The notes: generated from the sequence alone by a model not told the origin. A DNA stretch of 64,000 nt from Neorhodopirellula lusitana (GCF_900182915.1 NZ_FXUG01000003.1:248001-312000); one strand, 5' to 3'. Positions 25,485 through 35,370 are shown, counted from the stretch's first letter. Numbers and translations: made by a program.

Positions 25485-26941
25485 AGCGACGCGATTTCGT
25501 TAATACATGCGGCCTGGGAGCGATAGTATCCGCTTCCATGATGAATGAAGCTTTTTCAGCCTCACCGAGCGGCGCTCGCAAAAGCACCGCGTCCTCCACT
25601 GTCGATTCGCCTCAAACGCAATCGCCTCGCTGGACCAATGGCTCCGCACGAGCCAAACGTGTCATTTACCTTTTCATGGCCGGTGGCCCAAGTCAAATTG
25701 ACCTATTCGATCCCAAACCGGTGACGCTGGGGATGTTCGATAAGGATCTTCCTAGTTCGATACGCAATGGACAACGAGTCACCAACATGACCGCCGGGCA
25801 ATCGCGGTTTCCCATTGCGCCAAGCATTTTTCGGTTTTCAAAGCATGGGCAGTCTGGTGCCGAGGTTAGCGAATTGCTTCCCCACCTTTCATCAGTTGTC
25901 GATGAGATCGCATTTGTAAAGTCAGTTCATACTGACGCAATCAATCACGACCCAGCCAAAACCATCCTTTGCACGGGCAGCCAACTTCCCGGCATGGCGA
26001 GCATCGGCGCTTGGGTAAGCTATGGGATCGGCGGACTCAATGAAAACTTGCCAAACTACATCGTCCTGAACTGCGCGAAGTGGTCAGGAAAAGTAAACGT
26101 CCAAGGATTGTATTCTCGACTCTGGGGCTCAGGATCCCTGCCGGCAAAACATCAAGGCATTACCTTCCAGCCCACCGGAACTCCCGTGCTCTTCCTAGAT
26201 AACCCTCCGGGAGTCAATCGGTCGGTTCGCCGTCGCATGCTCGACCTTACACGTGACTTGAATCAGCATCACCTTCAGGCTATCGGAGACCCGCAAATTG
26301 CGACGACAATCGCTCAACAAGAAATGGCGTATCGAATGCAAGACTCGGTTCCCGAACTGACTGATCTATCTCAAGAGCCCGACCACGTTCGCGCTCTTTA
26401 TGGTCCAGAAGTCGACGAGCCTGGCACATTCGCTCACAACTGTTTACTTGCACGAAGGATGGTCGAAAAGGACGTCCGTTTTGTGCAGATCTTTCATCGC
26501 GGTTGGGACCATCACGGGAATCTTCCCTCCAATCTCAGAGGACAGTGCGGTGACATTGACGAAGCTTGCAAAGGTCTCATCCTGGATCTGAAGCAACGCG
26601 GACTTCTCGACGAAACTCTAATCGTCTGGGGAGGAGAATTCGGACGTACTATCTTCTGTCAAGGAAAGCTAACGCAGAACAACTATGGACGCGATCACCA
26701 CCCAAGGTGCACGACGATGTGGATGGCGGGCGGTGGCATAAAGGGAGGGGTCTCTTATGGGAAAACGGACGACTTCTCATACAATGTCACCGAAAACCCA
26801 GTCCATGTCCGAGACATCAACGCGACAATCTTGCATCAACTTGGCATCGATCACAACCTGCTGTCGTTCCCCAGCAATGGCCTGGAAACCCGACTTACCG
26901 GTGTAGAGGAAGCCTTCGTCGTGAAAGACATTCTCGCCTGA
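25481..26941 (+). CDS. DUF1501 Tat-exported protein
   Basis: 486 residues. It starts with a twin-arginine-type signal ([21 protein letters not shown]). DUF1501 hallmarks include [73 protein letters not shown] and [21 protein letters not shown]. The family is related to alkaline-phosphatase/sulfatase-like hydrolases and keeps Asp/His metal-type residues, but its activity is not known to me. It is the last gene of the sigma-FecR-PSD1 operon and about 300 bp precede the next gene. Confidence 0.9.
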   Translation: MKRRDFVNTCGLGAIVSASMMNEAFSASPSGARKSTASSTVDSPQTQSPRWTNGSARAKRVIYLFMAGGPSQIDLFDPKPVTLGMFDKDLPSSIRNGQRVTNMTAGQSRFPIAPSIFRFSKHGQSGAEVSELLPHLSSVVDEIAFVKSVHTDAINHDPAKTILCTGSQLPGMASIGAWVSYGIGGLNENLPNYIVLNCAKWSGKVNVQGLYSRLWGSGSLPAKHQGITFQPTGTPVLFLDNPPGVNRSVRRRMLDLTRDLNQHHLQAIGDPQIATTIAQQEMAYRMQDSVPELTDLSQEPDHVRALYGPEVDEPGTFAHNCLLARRMVEKDVRFVQIFHRGWDHHGNLPSNLRGQCGDIDEACKGLILDLKQRGLLDETLIVWGGEFGRTIFCQGKLTQNNYGRDHHPRCTTMWMAGGGIKGGVSYGKTDDFSYNVTENPVHVRDINATILHQLGIDHNLLSFPSNGLETRLTGVEEAFVVKDILA

Positions 26942-27184
26942 CAGCATCCACCACACTTATTTCGATTGTCGCATGAATTAGTCTTCCCGTTGTCCATCGA
27001 ATGGAAGCGAGAATAGTGAATGCCCCTAGCCGATTTTGTTAGTTGCTATAGTCGCACAAGCAATACGCCACCTGAATCGCTAGGGCGAACCAGCCACTTA
27101 GCACTTTGCCAACCATGGAGCGTAAAATCCTCTGAACACGTGTCTTGCCAGGCAAACGCAAAACACAAGATCGGTTCACATGCG

Positions 27185-27215
27185 CGCCATTCGGATAAAG
27201 GATATCCGAATGGCG
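27185..27215. terminator. 13-bp perfect hairpin downstream of the DHH gene
   Basis: CGCCATTCGGATA (27185-27197) and TATCCGAATGGCG (27203-27215) form a perfect 13-bp stem with a 5-nt loop, 24 bp after the DHH gene's stop. It is the strongest simple hairpin seen in the window. It lacks a clear T-run, so it may protect the 3' end or serve as a recombination or folding site rather than an intrinsic terminator. Confidence 0.5.
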
Positions 27216-27238
27216 ACGACAATCGATCAATCAACCGA

Positions 27239-28231
27239 CTACGTCAAAGCTTTCGCAAGCGCCTCTCGAACCACTGGCAGCACGCGTCCTTGGACGTCAT
27301 CGAGGGTCCCTTCCAGGAAGGCACCGGCAGCCGCCTTGTGACCGCCACCACCAAACTGCTGCGCGACTTCGTTGCAGTCCATGCCGCAACGACTGCGGAA
27401 AGACAATTTGAATCCGCCACGCATTTGCCCGACGAAGATCACCGCCGCCTGGGTTCCACGGACGGCGAGGGTCAAGTTGATCGAATCTTCGGTATCATTG
27501 GGCGCCGCGCCACAATGTTCAAAATCTTCTTTATTGACATACGTATGAACCAGCGTGCCATCCATCTCGGCCGTCGTGCGTGATAGGATCAAGCCGCGCA
27601 ACTTCAAACGCCCAATGGTGTCGCGTTCATACAAGTCGCCGTAAACCTCGCTCGGCACCACGCCGACATCAATCAAGCGCGCGATCACACGATAGGTTTC
27701 CGAAGTCACGCTCGGGAACCGGAACCATCCCGTGTCCGTCGCGATCGCTGCAAAGATGGGCACTCCCATCGTTCGTGTGATCGGCACCTTCAATGCGTCG
27801 GCCGCCTGAACAACCAACTGCCCGGTCGCTTCGGCCTGATAGTCCTTGTACATCGTCGCGCCCAAGTCGTCTTCACCGACATGGTGATCCAACACGATCT
27901 TGTCAGCCCGTGACGCTCGGATGACATCGCCCATGTCACCGAGTTGCGCCCACGCACTGGTATCCAAAATCATGATGCAATCGGCCGTCACATCGGCCGC
28001 CTCGACGCTATCGCCCAAGACGTCGATATTGCCCGCCGGATCCAAAAATGACAATGCGGGTGGCGTACGGTGAGCGTTGATAATCCGCACGTCCTTGCCG
28101 ATCGCCCGCAACACCTCGGCCATGCCGAGCTCGCTTCCCAACGCATCACAATCCGGTCGAATATGGCTGACCAAGACGAACGATTGATAGTGACTGATTT
28201 GGTTGACGAAGGCTTTCCAGTTGACGCTCAC
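27239..28231 (-). CDS. DHH/DHHA1 phosphoesterase, NrnA-like (oligoribonuclease / pAp-phosphatase)
   Basis: 330 residues, the usual NrnA length. DHH motifs are all present: SHIRPDCDALGSELG (His23, Asp27, Asp29), MILDTSAW, VLDHHVG and, in the DHHA1 domain, GGGGHKAAAG. Such enzymes degrade nanoRNA and dephosphorylate 3'-phosphoadenosine-5'-phosphate in the cytoplasm. The last 63 codons exist in a second, displaced copy at 18630-18820, implying that this 3' end was regenerated by an insertion event; the reading frame is intact. ribF lies 23 bp upstream, so the two are probably cotranscribed. Confidence 0.9.
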   Translation of the reverse strand: MSVNWKAFVNQISHYQSFVLVSHIRPDCDALGSELGMAEVLRAIGKDVRIINAHRTPPALSFLDPAGNIDVLGDSVEAADVTADCIMILDTSAWAQLGDMGDVIRASRADKIVLDHHVGEDDLGATMYKDYQAEATGQLVVQAADALKVPITRTMGVPIFAAIATDTGWFRFPSVTSETYRVIARLIDVGVVPSEVYGDLYERDTIGRLKLRGLILSRTTAEMDGTLVHTYVNKEDFEHCGAAPNDTEDSINLTLAVRGTQAAVIFVGQMRGGFKLSFRSRCGMDCNEVAQQFGGGGHKAAAGAFLEGTLDDVQGRVLPVVREALAKALT

Positions 28232-28254
28232 AGCGGCACTTTCTTTCGATAACG

Positions 28255-29223
28255 TTAAAATGATTGGGGTAAGATTGCTCGAACGGACTGCAAATCAGAA
28301 TGAAGTTGGTCGACCAAGGCAGCCGCATCGGGAAACTTCTGGACACCGCGAACCTTCCCCAGCAACTCAACCATCAGCGACTGGCCGTATAGGTCGCCAT
28401 CATAGTCAAGCAAGTGAATCTCAACTTTGGTCTTGCGAGTTTCGTCGAAGGTGGGGTTCGGGCCGATATGAATCGCTGCCGCATGCCGTGCCCCATCGCT
28501 CGTTGTCGCGACGCCTGCGAAAACCCCGTCGCCCGGAAGCATCTCCGCAACTTGGTCTAGATTTGCGGTCGGGAAGCCTAACGTGCGACCGCGACGCTCT
28601 CCACTGGCCACGATCCCAGCGATCCGATAGACGGATCCGAGCATCTCATTGGCGAGCGTGATCTCGCCCGATGCGATGGCCTCTCGCACCCGCGAACTGC
28701 TGACCATTCGCTCATCACGCACCGAAGGCTCGACGACTTTGAAATCAATGTTTCTCTCGCTACAAAGTTCGGCCAGTCGAGCCACATTGCCCGTCCGATC
28801 ACGACCAAAATAGAAGTTCGGGCCTTCCACCACCGCCTTGGCTTGTAGTGAATCTACGACCAGCGATGAAAAGAAGGCGTCCGCCGTTTGATTCAAGAAC
28901 TCGCGAGTCGATTCGCATACCAGCAAGAAGTCGATTCCAACCGATGACATCAGCTCAGCACGGCGGGGCAGGGTGGTCAGCGTCGGCGGCGCCCCGTGCG
29001 GCCTTAAGACGGACGCAGGATGTGGGTCCAAGACGATTGCAATCGCAGGCCCACCTACACGCTCGGCCGCGTCACAAACTTTACCCAGTAATTCCCGGTG
29101 CCCTTTGTGCACACCATCAAAATTACCGATGCTGATCGCACCGTTTTGCAAACGAGACAGAGTGTCCGAGCCCCCAGCATCCGAACCCCCTGTGATTTCG
29201 CTAAGGCGAACCAACTTGGTCAT
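28255..29223 (-). CDS. ribF: Bifunctional riboflavin kinase / FAD synthetase RibF
   Basis: 322 residues. The N-terminal FAD-synthetase domain has the nucleotidyltransferase motif ISIGNFDGVHKGHRELL, and VEGPNFYFGRDRTGN and SSSRVREAI follow. The C-terminal riboflavin-kinase domain has GRTLGFPTANL and IHIGPNPTF. It converts riboflavin to FMN and then FAD. ATG 29223 overlaps the diguanylate-cyclase stop as ATGA, so the two are translationally coupled. GGEFs and ribF are not functionally linked elsewhere that I know of. Confidence 0.93.
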   Translation of the reverse strand: MTKLVRLSEITGGSDAGGSDTLSRLQNGAISIGNFDGVHKGHRELLGKVCDAAERVGGPAIAIVLDPHPASVLRPHGAPPTLTTLPRRAELMSSVGIDFLLVCESTREFLNQTADAFFSSLVVDSLQAKAVVEGPNFYFGRDRTGNVARLAELCSERNIDFKVVEPSVRDERMVSSSRVREAIASGEITLANEMLGSVYRIAGIVASGERRGRTLGFPTANLDQVAEMLPGDGVFAGVATTSDGARHAAAIHIGPNPTFDETRKTKVEIHLLDYDGDLYGQSLMVELLGKVRGVQKFPDAAALVDQLHSDLQSVRAILPQSF

Positions 29224-30200
29224 GTTCGCACTACTTCAGGTGCACCAAACAATTGAGGCCCTGAGCCATCATCGAAGTAAACCCGATTGCGACCGCGGTT
29301 CTTGGCACAATAGAGTGCCGCATCAGCACGACGAACGATCGGTCCAATCACCAACTCGTCTCGAGGCTCACTCAAACCGATACTCATGGTCACTTCAACG
29401 GAGATTTGGCCTGCCACAATGGGCTCGTCGGCGATCCGCTTTCGAAAGGCGTTGATTTTTTCGGCCGCAATCCGGATTGGTAATTCAGTCAAAATGACGA
29501 ACTCCTCACCACCAAATCGAGCGACGATACTGGCGTCACTCACATCTTTTCCCAACTGCGCCGCAATCCGCTGAAGCACGATGTCACCGACCGGGTGCCC
29601 GTGTGTGTCATTGATTACTTTAAAATGATCGATGTCGATCAAAATCATCACAAACGAACCACCCCCGCCACGGTAATTCGCAAACATCTCATCCAACTTG
29701 GCGTCGAAAGCGCGACGGTTGAAGAGCCCTGTCAAACCGTCCGTTCGGGCCTCGGTCAGGTAAGACTCAATCTGGCTGGTTTGTTCTTCCAGCTGTTTTT
29801 CAGCTGCCAGCAAACGGGTCTGCAACTGATCGTTCGCGGTCATGACCTCACCGATCATGCTTAGCATCCGAGCATCGTTCACGTTTGCTGAATCCCGCGA
29901 CAAGGCGTTAGCCGCGTCCTGATTCACCGCCTTCACTTTGCTGCGGACGTCGTGACTGATTTGCTGCAAATTTGCTTGGTAATCCGACACGTTCCCGGAA
30001 TATTCTTGCGTCCAACGTGCCAAACTTTGCAGCAACTCGACCATTCGTTGCCGATCATCTTCGTCAGCAATTGGCGGCAAAAAAGAATCTTCGCGACGAT
30101 CCGACTTGCGGCCTCGTCGGCCAAAGAAATACCCAATCGTCAACAAGATCACCGCCAACGTCAGACCGGCGAACAGAAAGAAAAGGTTGACCGAAAGCAT
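29220..30200 (-). CDS. Membrane-anchored diguanylate cyclase (GGDEF)
   Basis: 326 residues. An N-terminal transmembrane helix (LFFLFAGLTLAVILLTIGYFFG, about 6-27) is followed by a coiled-coil linker (about 50-140). The GGDEF domain reads LTGLFNRRAFDAKLDEMF, DIDHFKVINDTHGHPVGDIVLQ and RFGGEEFVIL, an active GGEEF signature. The RxxD inhibitory site expected nine residues before the signature is absent (SDAS instead), so product inhibition through the I-site is unlikely. It makes cyclic-di-GMP at the membrane. It is the first gene of a DGC-ribF-DHH run. Confidence 0.9.
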   Translation of the reverse strand: MLSVNLFFLFAGLTLAVILLTIGYFFGRRGRKSDRREDSFLPPIADEDDRQRMVELLQSLARWTQEYSGNVSDYQANLQQISHDVRSKVKAVNQDAANALSRDSANVNDARMLSMIGEVMTANDQLQTRLLAAEKQLEEQTSQIESYLTEARTDGLTGLFNRRAFDAKLDEMFANYRGGGGSFVMILIDIDHFKVINDTHGHPVGDIVLQRIAAQLGKDVSDASIVARFGGEEFVILTELPIRIAAEKINAFRKRIADEPIVAGQISVEVTMSIGLSEPRDELVIGPIVRRADAALYCAKNRGRNRVYFDDGSGPQLFGAPEVVRT

Positions 30201-30216
30201 TGGGCAGGAATTAGCC

Positions 30217-31470
30217 TTACGTCAGCGACGAAATTGGATCATGGGAGCGGATTAACTCGCCACGAGCAATCACAACCAGACCACTGTCGGTCACCGTTAA
30301 GCCTCGGGCGGCATCCATCGCCGGATCATAACCGATTTCCGTTTCCGGTGGGATGCACACACCCTTATCGATAATCGCGCGTCGGATCCGGCTATGCCGC
30401 CCCACCTCGACATTCTCGAACAAGATGCTGTCTTCCACATTCGCGTAGCTGTTGATTCGACAATTGGCACCGATGATGGACCGCGAAACATTCCCGCCGC
30501 TAATAATTGCCCCCTGACAAATCACCGAGTCCATTGCCACACCCCGCCGACTCGAACGCCCCTCGCTACCGAAAACAAACTTCGCTGGCGGCAATTGAGG
30601 TCGGAAAGAGCGAATCGGCCAGTGGGAATCGTACAAATTCAGCTGCGGATCCACGTTGACCAGATCCATGTTCGCCTCATAGTACGCATCCAAAGTGCCT
30701 ACATCACGCCAATAAGCGTCCGACTTCCGGTTTTCGTCCGTAAACGGATAGGCAAACACGTTGCTGTCCGCGATGGCCCCAGGAATGATGTTTTTACCGA
30801 AGTCATGACTGCTATCTGGGATAGTCGCGTCATCACACAAGCGTTCAAACAGGAACCTTGTGCTGAAGACATAAATTCCCATCGATGCCAAACAAACATC
30901 GGGATTGTCGATCGTCGGTGTGGGGTTTTCGGGCTTTTCCTCGAACTCGAGCAAGCGATGGTCCTCATCGACCTGCATCACTCCGAACTGATTCGCATCC
31001 CCACGCGGCACCCGCAGCGCCCCGACCGTAATATCAGCCCCACTACGCCGATGAAACTCAACCATCGGCTCGTAGTTCATCTTGTACAGATGATCCCCAG
31101 CCAAGATGACGACGTATTCAGGCTGCTCCCGCTCGATCGCGTAAATGTTTTGATAAACCGCGTCGGCAGTGCCCTGGTACCAATTGTCATCGATCCGCTG
31201 CTGAGGCGGCACGACGTCAATGAACTCGCCCAATTCACGGCAGAAATAGTTCGACCAAGCCACCTGAATATGACGGTCCAGCGATTGTGCTTTGTACTGC
31301 GTCAACAACAACAAACGCCGCATTCCGCTATTCAGACAATTGCTCAGCACGAAATCGATGATCCGGTAGTCACCCCCAATCGGCACCGCCGGTTTCGCCC
31401 GATCTCGTGTCAAAGGCTCCAACCGCGAACCCCGTCCGCCGGCCAAAATTACTGTTAACGTGTTCTGCAT
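30217..31470 (-). CDS. glgC: Glucose-1-phosphate adenylyltransferase GlgC
   Basis: 417 residues from ATG 31470; an upstream start would add 24 non-homologous residues before the conserved N-terminus. Seen are the nucleotidyltransferase loop ILAGGRGSRLEPLTRDRAKPAVP (residues 8-30), YRIIDFVLSNCLNSG, WYQGTADAVYQNIY, HLYKMNYEPMVEFH, FEEKP and a C-terminal left-handed beta-helix (IISGGNVSRSIIGANCRINSYANVEDSILFENVEVG). It makes ADP-glucose for glycogen synthesis. No other glycogen gene is adjacent. Confidence 0.94.
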   Translation of the reverse strand: MQNTLTVILAGGRGSRLEPLTRDRAKPAVPIGGDYRIIDFVLSNCLNSGMRRLLLLTQYKAQSLDRHIQVAWSNYFCRELGEFIDVVPPQQRIDDNWYQGTADAVYQNIYAIEREQPEYVVILAGDHLYKMNYEPMVEFHRRSGADITVGALRVPRGDANQFGVMQVDEDHRLLEFEEKPENPTPTIDNPDVCLASMGIYVFSTRFLFERLCDDATIPDSSHDFGKNIIPGAIADSNVFAYPFTDENRKSDAYWRDVGTLDAYYEANMDLVNVDPQLNLYDSHWPIRSFRPQLPPAKFVFGSEGRSSRRGVAMDSVICQGAIISGGNVSRSIIGANCRINSYANVEDSILFENVEVGRHSRIRRAIIDKGVCIPPETEIGYDPAMDAARGLTVTDSGLVVIARGELIRSHDPISSLT

Positions 31471-31910
31471 TTTGCCAGATCCATCTTTCGTGCCCGGTGC
31501 GGTGCAACGACTTAGCGTGTGCTGAATGCACCCAAAATTCATGTGCGGTATTGGTTTGCGGTGTGAGACACACCGATTCTATCTCTCGGTGCATCGCACC
31601 TACTGACTGGCCATTGGGAAGCACCCAACCTGCCGATTCAACGCTCGCCGGAAGCCAATAACGGCAATCCTTCGGTAGCGTATCCGAAAGCCAAACTTTT
31701 CGCGTCTAACCTACCTATCGGGAAAATGAGTCCCCTTCCGCCAGCAAAAGGGAGATCCACCACGCCCACAGACCGGTCACCGAGCGAACAACTTAGCAAA
31801 TTGGTGCGTTCTTTGCTAAGGAAATCACCCCCAACGGCAAGACTGCCAATTTGCAAATCGCAAACGTCTCGCTTTCACATTACCCACTTTCACACCGGAG
31901 ACTCTTAGCC
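31471..31910 (+). promoter_or_regulatory. glgC / degP-like divergent intergenic region with a 9-bp dyad
   Basis: 440 bp without a gene. A perfect dyad CTTAGCAAA (31792-31800) / TTTGCTAAG (31812-31820) with an 11-nt spacer lies about 90 bp before the protease start. It could be an operator for a stress regulator or a leader hairpin. Promoter boxes could not be assigned. Confidence 0.35.
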
Positions 31911-33392
31911 ATGCAAAAGCAATGGAAGCGACTCAGCCTCGTCCTCGGAATCGCCTGGATCGGCACACTTTTAGGCGGCCTGATCATCAGCCTGCCTCAG
32001 CACACACAAAGCCAAGCTTTCGCCGACCAGCAATTTCGCGAACGAGCAGCCACCCAAAACCTCAACACCGCCCAGGACTTATCCAGTGCGTTTCGCACGG
32101 TCTCCGAGGCGATGCGTCCCAGCGTGGTCAGCATCAGTACCAAAACCGATGTCCGGGCGCGCCTGCGAAACTTACCGCCCAACCTGCGTCGCCAACTTCC
32201 ACCCGGGTTTGAACAGCAACTGGAACAAGGCAATCGTGGTCTCCAGCCTCAACAGCAAGGGCAGGGCAGTGGGGTCATCGTTCGAAACGACGGCTACATT
32301 TTGACCAACAACCACGTCGTCGAAGGAGCCGATATTGTCACCGTTGAGCTGAATGAAGGCGTGAAAGTCGACGCCGAAGTTGTGGGCACCGACCCTGAAA
32401 CGGACCTCGCCGTTCTGAAGATTGAACGAGACAACCTGCACGCAGTCCCGTTCGGGGACAGCGATGCGATTCGCGTCGGCGACTGGGTTCTCGCCATCGG
32501 CAGCCCCTTCGGTCTCGACCAAACCGTCACCGCCGGCATCATCAGCGGCAAGAATCGAGTGCAAGGAATCGTTGACGGCGGTCGTGGCTTCGAAGACTTC
32601 TTGCAAACGGATGCAGCCATCAATCCCGGCAACTCCGGCGGTCCGCTGGTCAACCTGCGCGGCGAACTGGTCGGCATCAACACCGCGATTCTTTCTCGTT
32701 CGGGTGCGAGCGCCGGTATCGGTTTCGCCATCCCAGTTCAACTTGCTCGCCCCGTGATGACATCCATTATCGAAAACGGCGAAGTGCGTCGCGGATTCTT
32801 GGGTGCCCAAGTTGCCGATGTGACTCCTGAAATCGTCGAAGAGTTCGCGTTGAAGATTGAAGACGGTGCGCTCATTCGCGGCGTCCTCGAAAACCAACCC
32901 GCTGCCAACGCTGGCTTGCAACCCGGCGACGTGATCGTTTCCACTGACGGTCGCCCCGTCACCACCAGCTCGCGATTGGTCAACTACATCGCCAGTCGCC
33001 CACCAGGCGAAAGCGTCCAAATGGTCGTCAACCGCGACGGGCGAATCATGAACGTCACGGTCAACTTGCAAGAACGCACTGACCAAGCCATGGCTATGTT
33101 CGGGAAAGGCAACGCCCTCGGTGCCGAACTGGAACCGGTCACCCCGCGATCGGCCGAACGCTATGGCTATTCCGATTTGGAAGGCGGCCTGATCGTAACC
33201 AGCGTCGATGACGAAGGAATCGCCGCGGACGGTGGCTTGCAGGTCGGTGACGTGCTGGAAGCAGCAGGCGGACAACCGATCAACTCGGTTCCACAATTGA
33301 CGCAGATCTTCAACGAAGCCCAACGTCAACAAGTGCCACTACGAGTGGTCGTCCGTCGCGGAAACACAAGAATTCTTCTAGTGATCCGCTAG
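31911..33392 (+). CDS. DegP/HtrA-type periplasmic serine protease with two PDZ domains
   Basis: 493 residues from ATG 31911. A signal anchor ([21 protein letters not shown]) is followed by a trypsin-like domain with the triad His135 (TNNHVV), Asp165 (ETDLAVLKI) and Ser242 (NPGNSGGPL). PDZ1 (about 300-385; [29 protein letters not shown]) and PDZ2 (about 400-490; [29 protein letters not shown]) follow. It degrades or refolds misfolded envelope proteins. The linker GQGSGVI is overlapped by a KOPS-like word at 32259-32276. The stop overlaps the convergent nnrD stop in a shared CTAG. Confidence 0.92.
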   Translation: MQKQWKRLSLVLGIAWIGTLLGGLIISLPQHTQSQAFADQQFRERAATQNLNTAQDLSSAFRTVSEAMRPSVVSISTKTDVRARLRNLPPNLRRQLPPGFEQQLEQGNRGLQPQQQGQGSGVIVRNDGYILTNNHVVEGADIVTVELNEGVKVDAEVVGTDPETDLAVLKIERDNLHAVPFGDSDAIRVGDWVLAIGSPFGLDQTVTAGIISGKNRVQGIVDGGRGFEDFLQTDAAINPGNSGGPLVNLRGELVGINTAILSRSGASAGIGFAIPVQLARPVMTSIIENGEVRRGFLGAQVADVTPEIVEEFALKIEDGALIRGVLENQPAANAGLQPGDVIVSTDGRPVTTSSRLVNYIASRPPGESVQMVVNRDGRIMNVTVNLQERTDQAMAMFGKGNALGAELEPVTPRSAERYGYSDLEGGLIVTSVDDEGIAADGGLQVGDVLEAAGGQPINSVPQLTQIFNEAQRQQVPLRVVVRRGNTRILLVIR

Positions 33393-34342
33393 CTCTGGCG
33401 TTCAACGGAATCGGCATCTACCGAGTCCGACAAATGCATTTGGTCCGAGACGCTCGCGAGCGTCTCGACCAGATGCAGGGCTGTCATGCCCACCTCGCTC
33501 GTGCGACGGGCCGCTTCATCCCCGGCTAAACCGTGCACCCAAACTCCCAGACGGGCAGCATTCCAGCCGGACAAACCTTGCCCCAGCAAGGACGTGATGA
33601 TGCCAGTCAACACGTCGCCGCTTCCTCCGGTGGCCATGCCGGGATTGCCAGTCGTGTTGATGTAGTCTTGCACTTTGTTGCCACCATGCATTGCGGTACC
33701 GCGACCGCCAAAACCGCAACCACTCACCACGCGCGTCGGCCCACCCTTGATCACAATCGTGATCCCGAAGCGGCCCGCGATTTCAATCGCCGCGACATCT
33801 TGCTTCTCCGGCTCACCTGCTGGCACTCCAGACAACCGAGCTAGCTCACCCCGGTGCGGGGTCAACACGATTCCCGCGTCTTCCTGTTGACGGACCAACA
33901 GCGATCCGTCCAGCCAGTGCTGTTGCGAGATCACATTCAAAGCATCCGCATCGACTACCAGTGGCTTTGACTTCTCACCCAGCAAACCCTCGACGATGGC
34001 GACACTGCCGTTGCCTGTCGACATGCCCGGGCCAACCCCCACCGCGTCTTGCTTTGCAAGTTGCTTTCTCAATTGCGGCCAGGCATCGGGACTGAACCCA
34101 CCACGACAATCCGCCATTGGTATCGTCATGATCGCCGGATGAAAGCAGGCCACCGTGTCCAAAATGCAATCTGGAATGACCGCGCTGGCCAAGCCGGATC
34201 CGCTGTGCAGTGCGGCAATCGACGACAACGCGATCGAACCCGCCATTCCACGCGAACCGCCCACCAGCATCGCTCGACCGAACGTGCCTTTGTGAGCATC
34301 AGGGCGACGGCGGGGCAGGGCAGTGGGCGGAGAAGATTTCAT
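33389..34342 (-). CDS. nnrD: ADP-dependent (S)-NAD(P)H-hydrate dehydratase NnrD
   Basis: 317 residues of the YjeF C-terminal/ribokinase-like fold: [52 protein letters not shown] and the ATP/ADP site [14 protein letters not shown]. It repairs hydrated NAD(P)H. The epimerase half (NnrE/YjeF_N) found fused in many bacteria is absent, so this is a stand-alone dehydratase. The N-terminal [11 protein letters not shown] is encoded by the opposite strand of a KOPS-like word. larB lies 24 bp upstream, and the two are probably cotranscribed. Confidence 0.9.
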   Translation of the reverse strand: MKSSPPTALPRRRPDAHKGTFGRAMLVGGSRGMAGSIALSSIAALHSGSGLASAVIPDCILDTVACFHPAIMTIPMADCRGGFSPDAWPQLRKQLAKQDAVGVGPGMSTGNGSVAIVEGLLGEKSKPLVVDADALNVISQQHWLDGSLLVRQQEDAGIVLTPHRGELARLSGVPAGEPEKQDVAAIEIAGRFGITIVIKGGPTRVVSGCGFGGRGTAMHGGNKVQDYINTTGNPGMATGGSGDVLTGIITSLLGQGLSGWNAARLGVWVHGLAGDEAARRTSEVGMTALHLVETLASVSDQMHLSDSVDADSVERQS

Positions 34343-34366
34343 AGCGACAGTCTAACACCCGGCGTC

Positions 34367-35230
34367 TTAGGATTGGCGTTTCGCCGATGTGATCCCGCTG
34401 GCAATCAACCCCGCCAAATAGCCGCCCTTGAATCCAGAGTCAATATTCACGACCGCGACATTGGCCGCGCAAGAACTGAGCATGCCCATTAACGGTGTCA
34501 GCCCACTCAGATTCGCCCCGTATCCTGTGCTGGTAGGTACCGCGATGACCATGGAGGCAACGTGTCCTGCAACGGCCGCTGGCAATGCACCTTCCATCCC
34601 CGCGATGACCACGACGGCGGCAGCTTGCCGCAATTGGGCGACCGCGCCCAACAACCGCTGCGGCCCCGCCACGCCAATGTCTTCGAACCGCCGACAAGGC
34701 ACCTTCATCCACGCCAAAGTCTCCGCCGCCTCCTCCGCTATCGGTGCATCCGTGCTGCCCGCGGTCACCAGGGCCACATGCGGCACCGTAGCGTCGACCG
34801 GCAAGACATCCATCAAGTCATTGTTTCGCCCAATCCGCAAGGTTCGTCCCAGCGGATGGTGAACGGTGAACTCGAACTGGCGGCGGACCTGGGTCGCGGC
34901 AGTCGGATCAATTCGCGTGACCAAGCAGTCCTGGCCCGCATCGAGCTGGGCCTGGGCGATCCGCTGAATCAACTCAATGGATTTCCCCTCGCCATAAACC
35001 ACCTCGCCGAATCCACATCGAGCCAGCCGGCCCAAATCAACCACCGCGCCGTCGACGTTCGCCAAACGAGACTCCTCGCCGGCACTGGTCCTATCAGTAA
35101 CACCGACGGTCCCTGCAATCTTCTCCGCGATGCCCCTCTCCGTAAGCTCGCGAGCGGTGGCCTCAATACTCGCCTCACCCTGGGCAAGCTCGCCCAAGAT
35201 TTTCATCAGAACAGGATCAAGTTCATTCAT
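34367..35230 (-). CDS. larB: LarB, pyridinium-3,5-biscarboxylate mononucleotide synthase
   Basis: 287 residues with the PurE-like carboxylase domain of LarB: VALVTAGSTDAPIAEEAAETL, VVVIAGMEGALPAAVAGHV and VIAVPTSTGYGANLSGLTPLMGMLSSCA. LarB carboxylates and hydrolyses nicotinic-acid adenine dinucleotide in the first step of nickel-pincer (NPN) cofactor synthesis for lactate racemase-type enzymes. larC, larE and larA are not in this window, so completeness of the pathway cannot be judged. Its neighbour nnrD also deals with nicotinamide cofactors. Confidence 0.88.
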   Translation of the reverse strand: MNELDPVLMKILGELAQGEASIEATARELTERGIAEKIAGTVGVTDRTSAGEESRLANVDGAVVDLGRLARCGFGEVVYGEGKSIELIQRIAQAQLDAGQDCLVTRIDPTAATQVRRQFEFTVHHPLGRTLRIGRNNDLMDVLPVDATVPHVALVTAGSTDAPIAEEAAETLAWMKVPCRRFEDIGVAGPQRLLGAVAQLRQAAAVVVIAGMEGALPAAVAGHVASMVIAVPTSTGYGANLSGLTPLMGMLSSCAANVAVVNIDSGFKGGYLAGLIASGITSAKRQS

Positions 35231-35370
35231 CGTTAGGCGACCACCATGGTGTTTCTTCCGTCAGAGTCAGGACTTCGACAGACCAAGGCTTGCGTCTTTG
35301 CCGCCTGACAACTTAAATGCGAGCCGGTAAAGATAGACGATTGCCCTAATTATTTGGAAGCTGAGCTAGA

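Noticed and set aside
27020-27583. 187-codon plus-strand open frame
   Set aside because: It lies antisense to the well-supported DHH gene and has no protein character of its own. The same antisense translation appears in the displaced copy at 18.7 kb.
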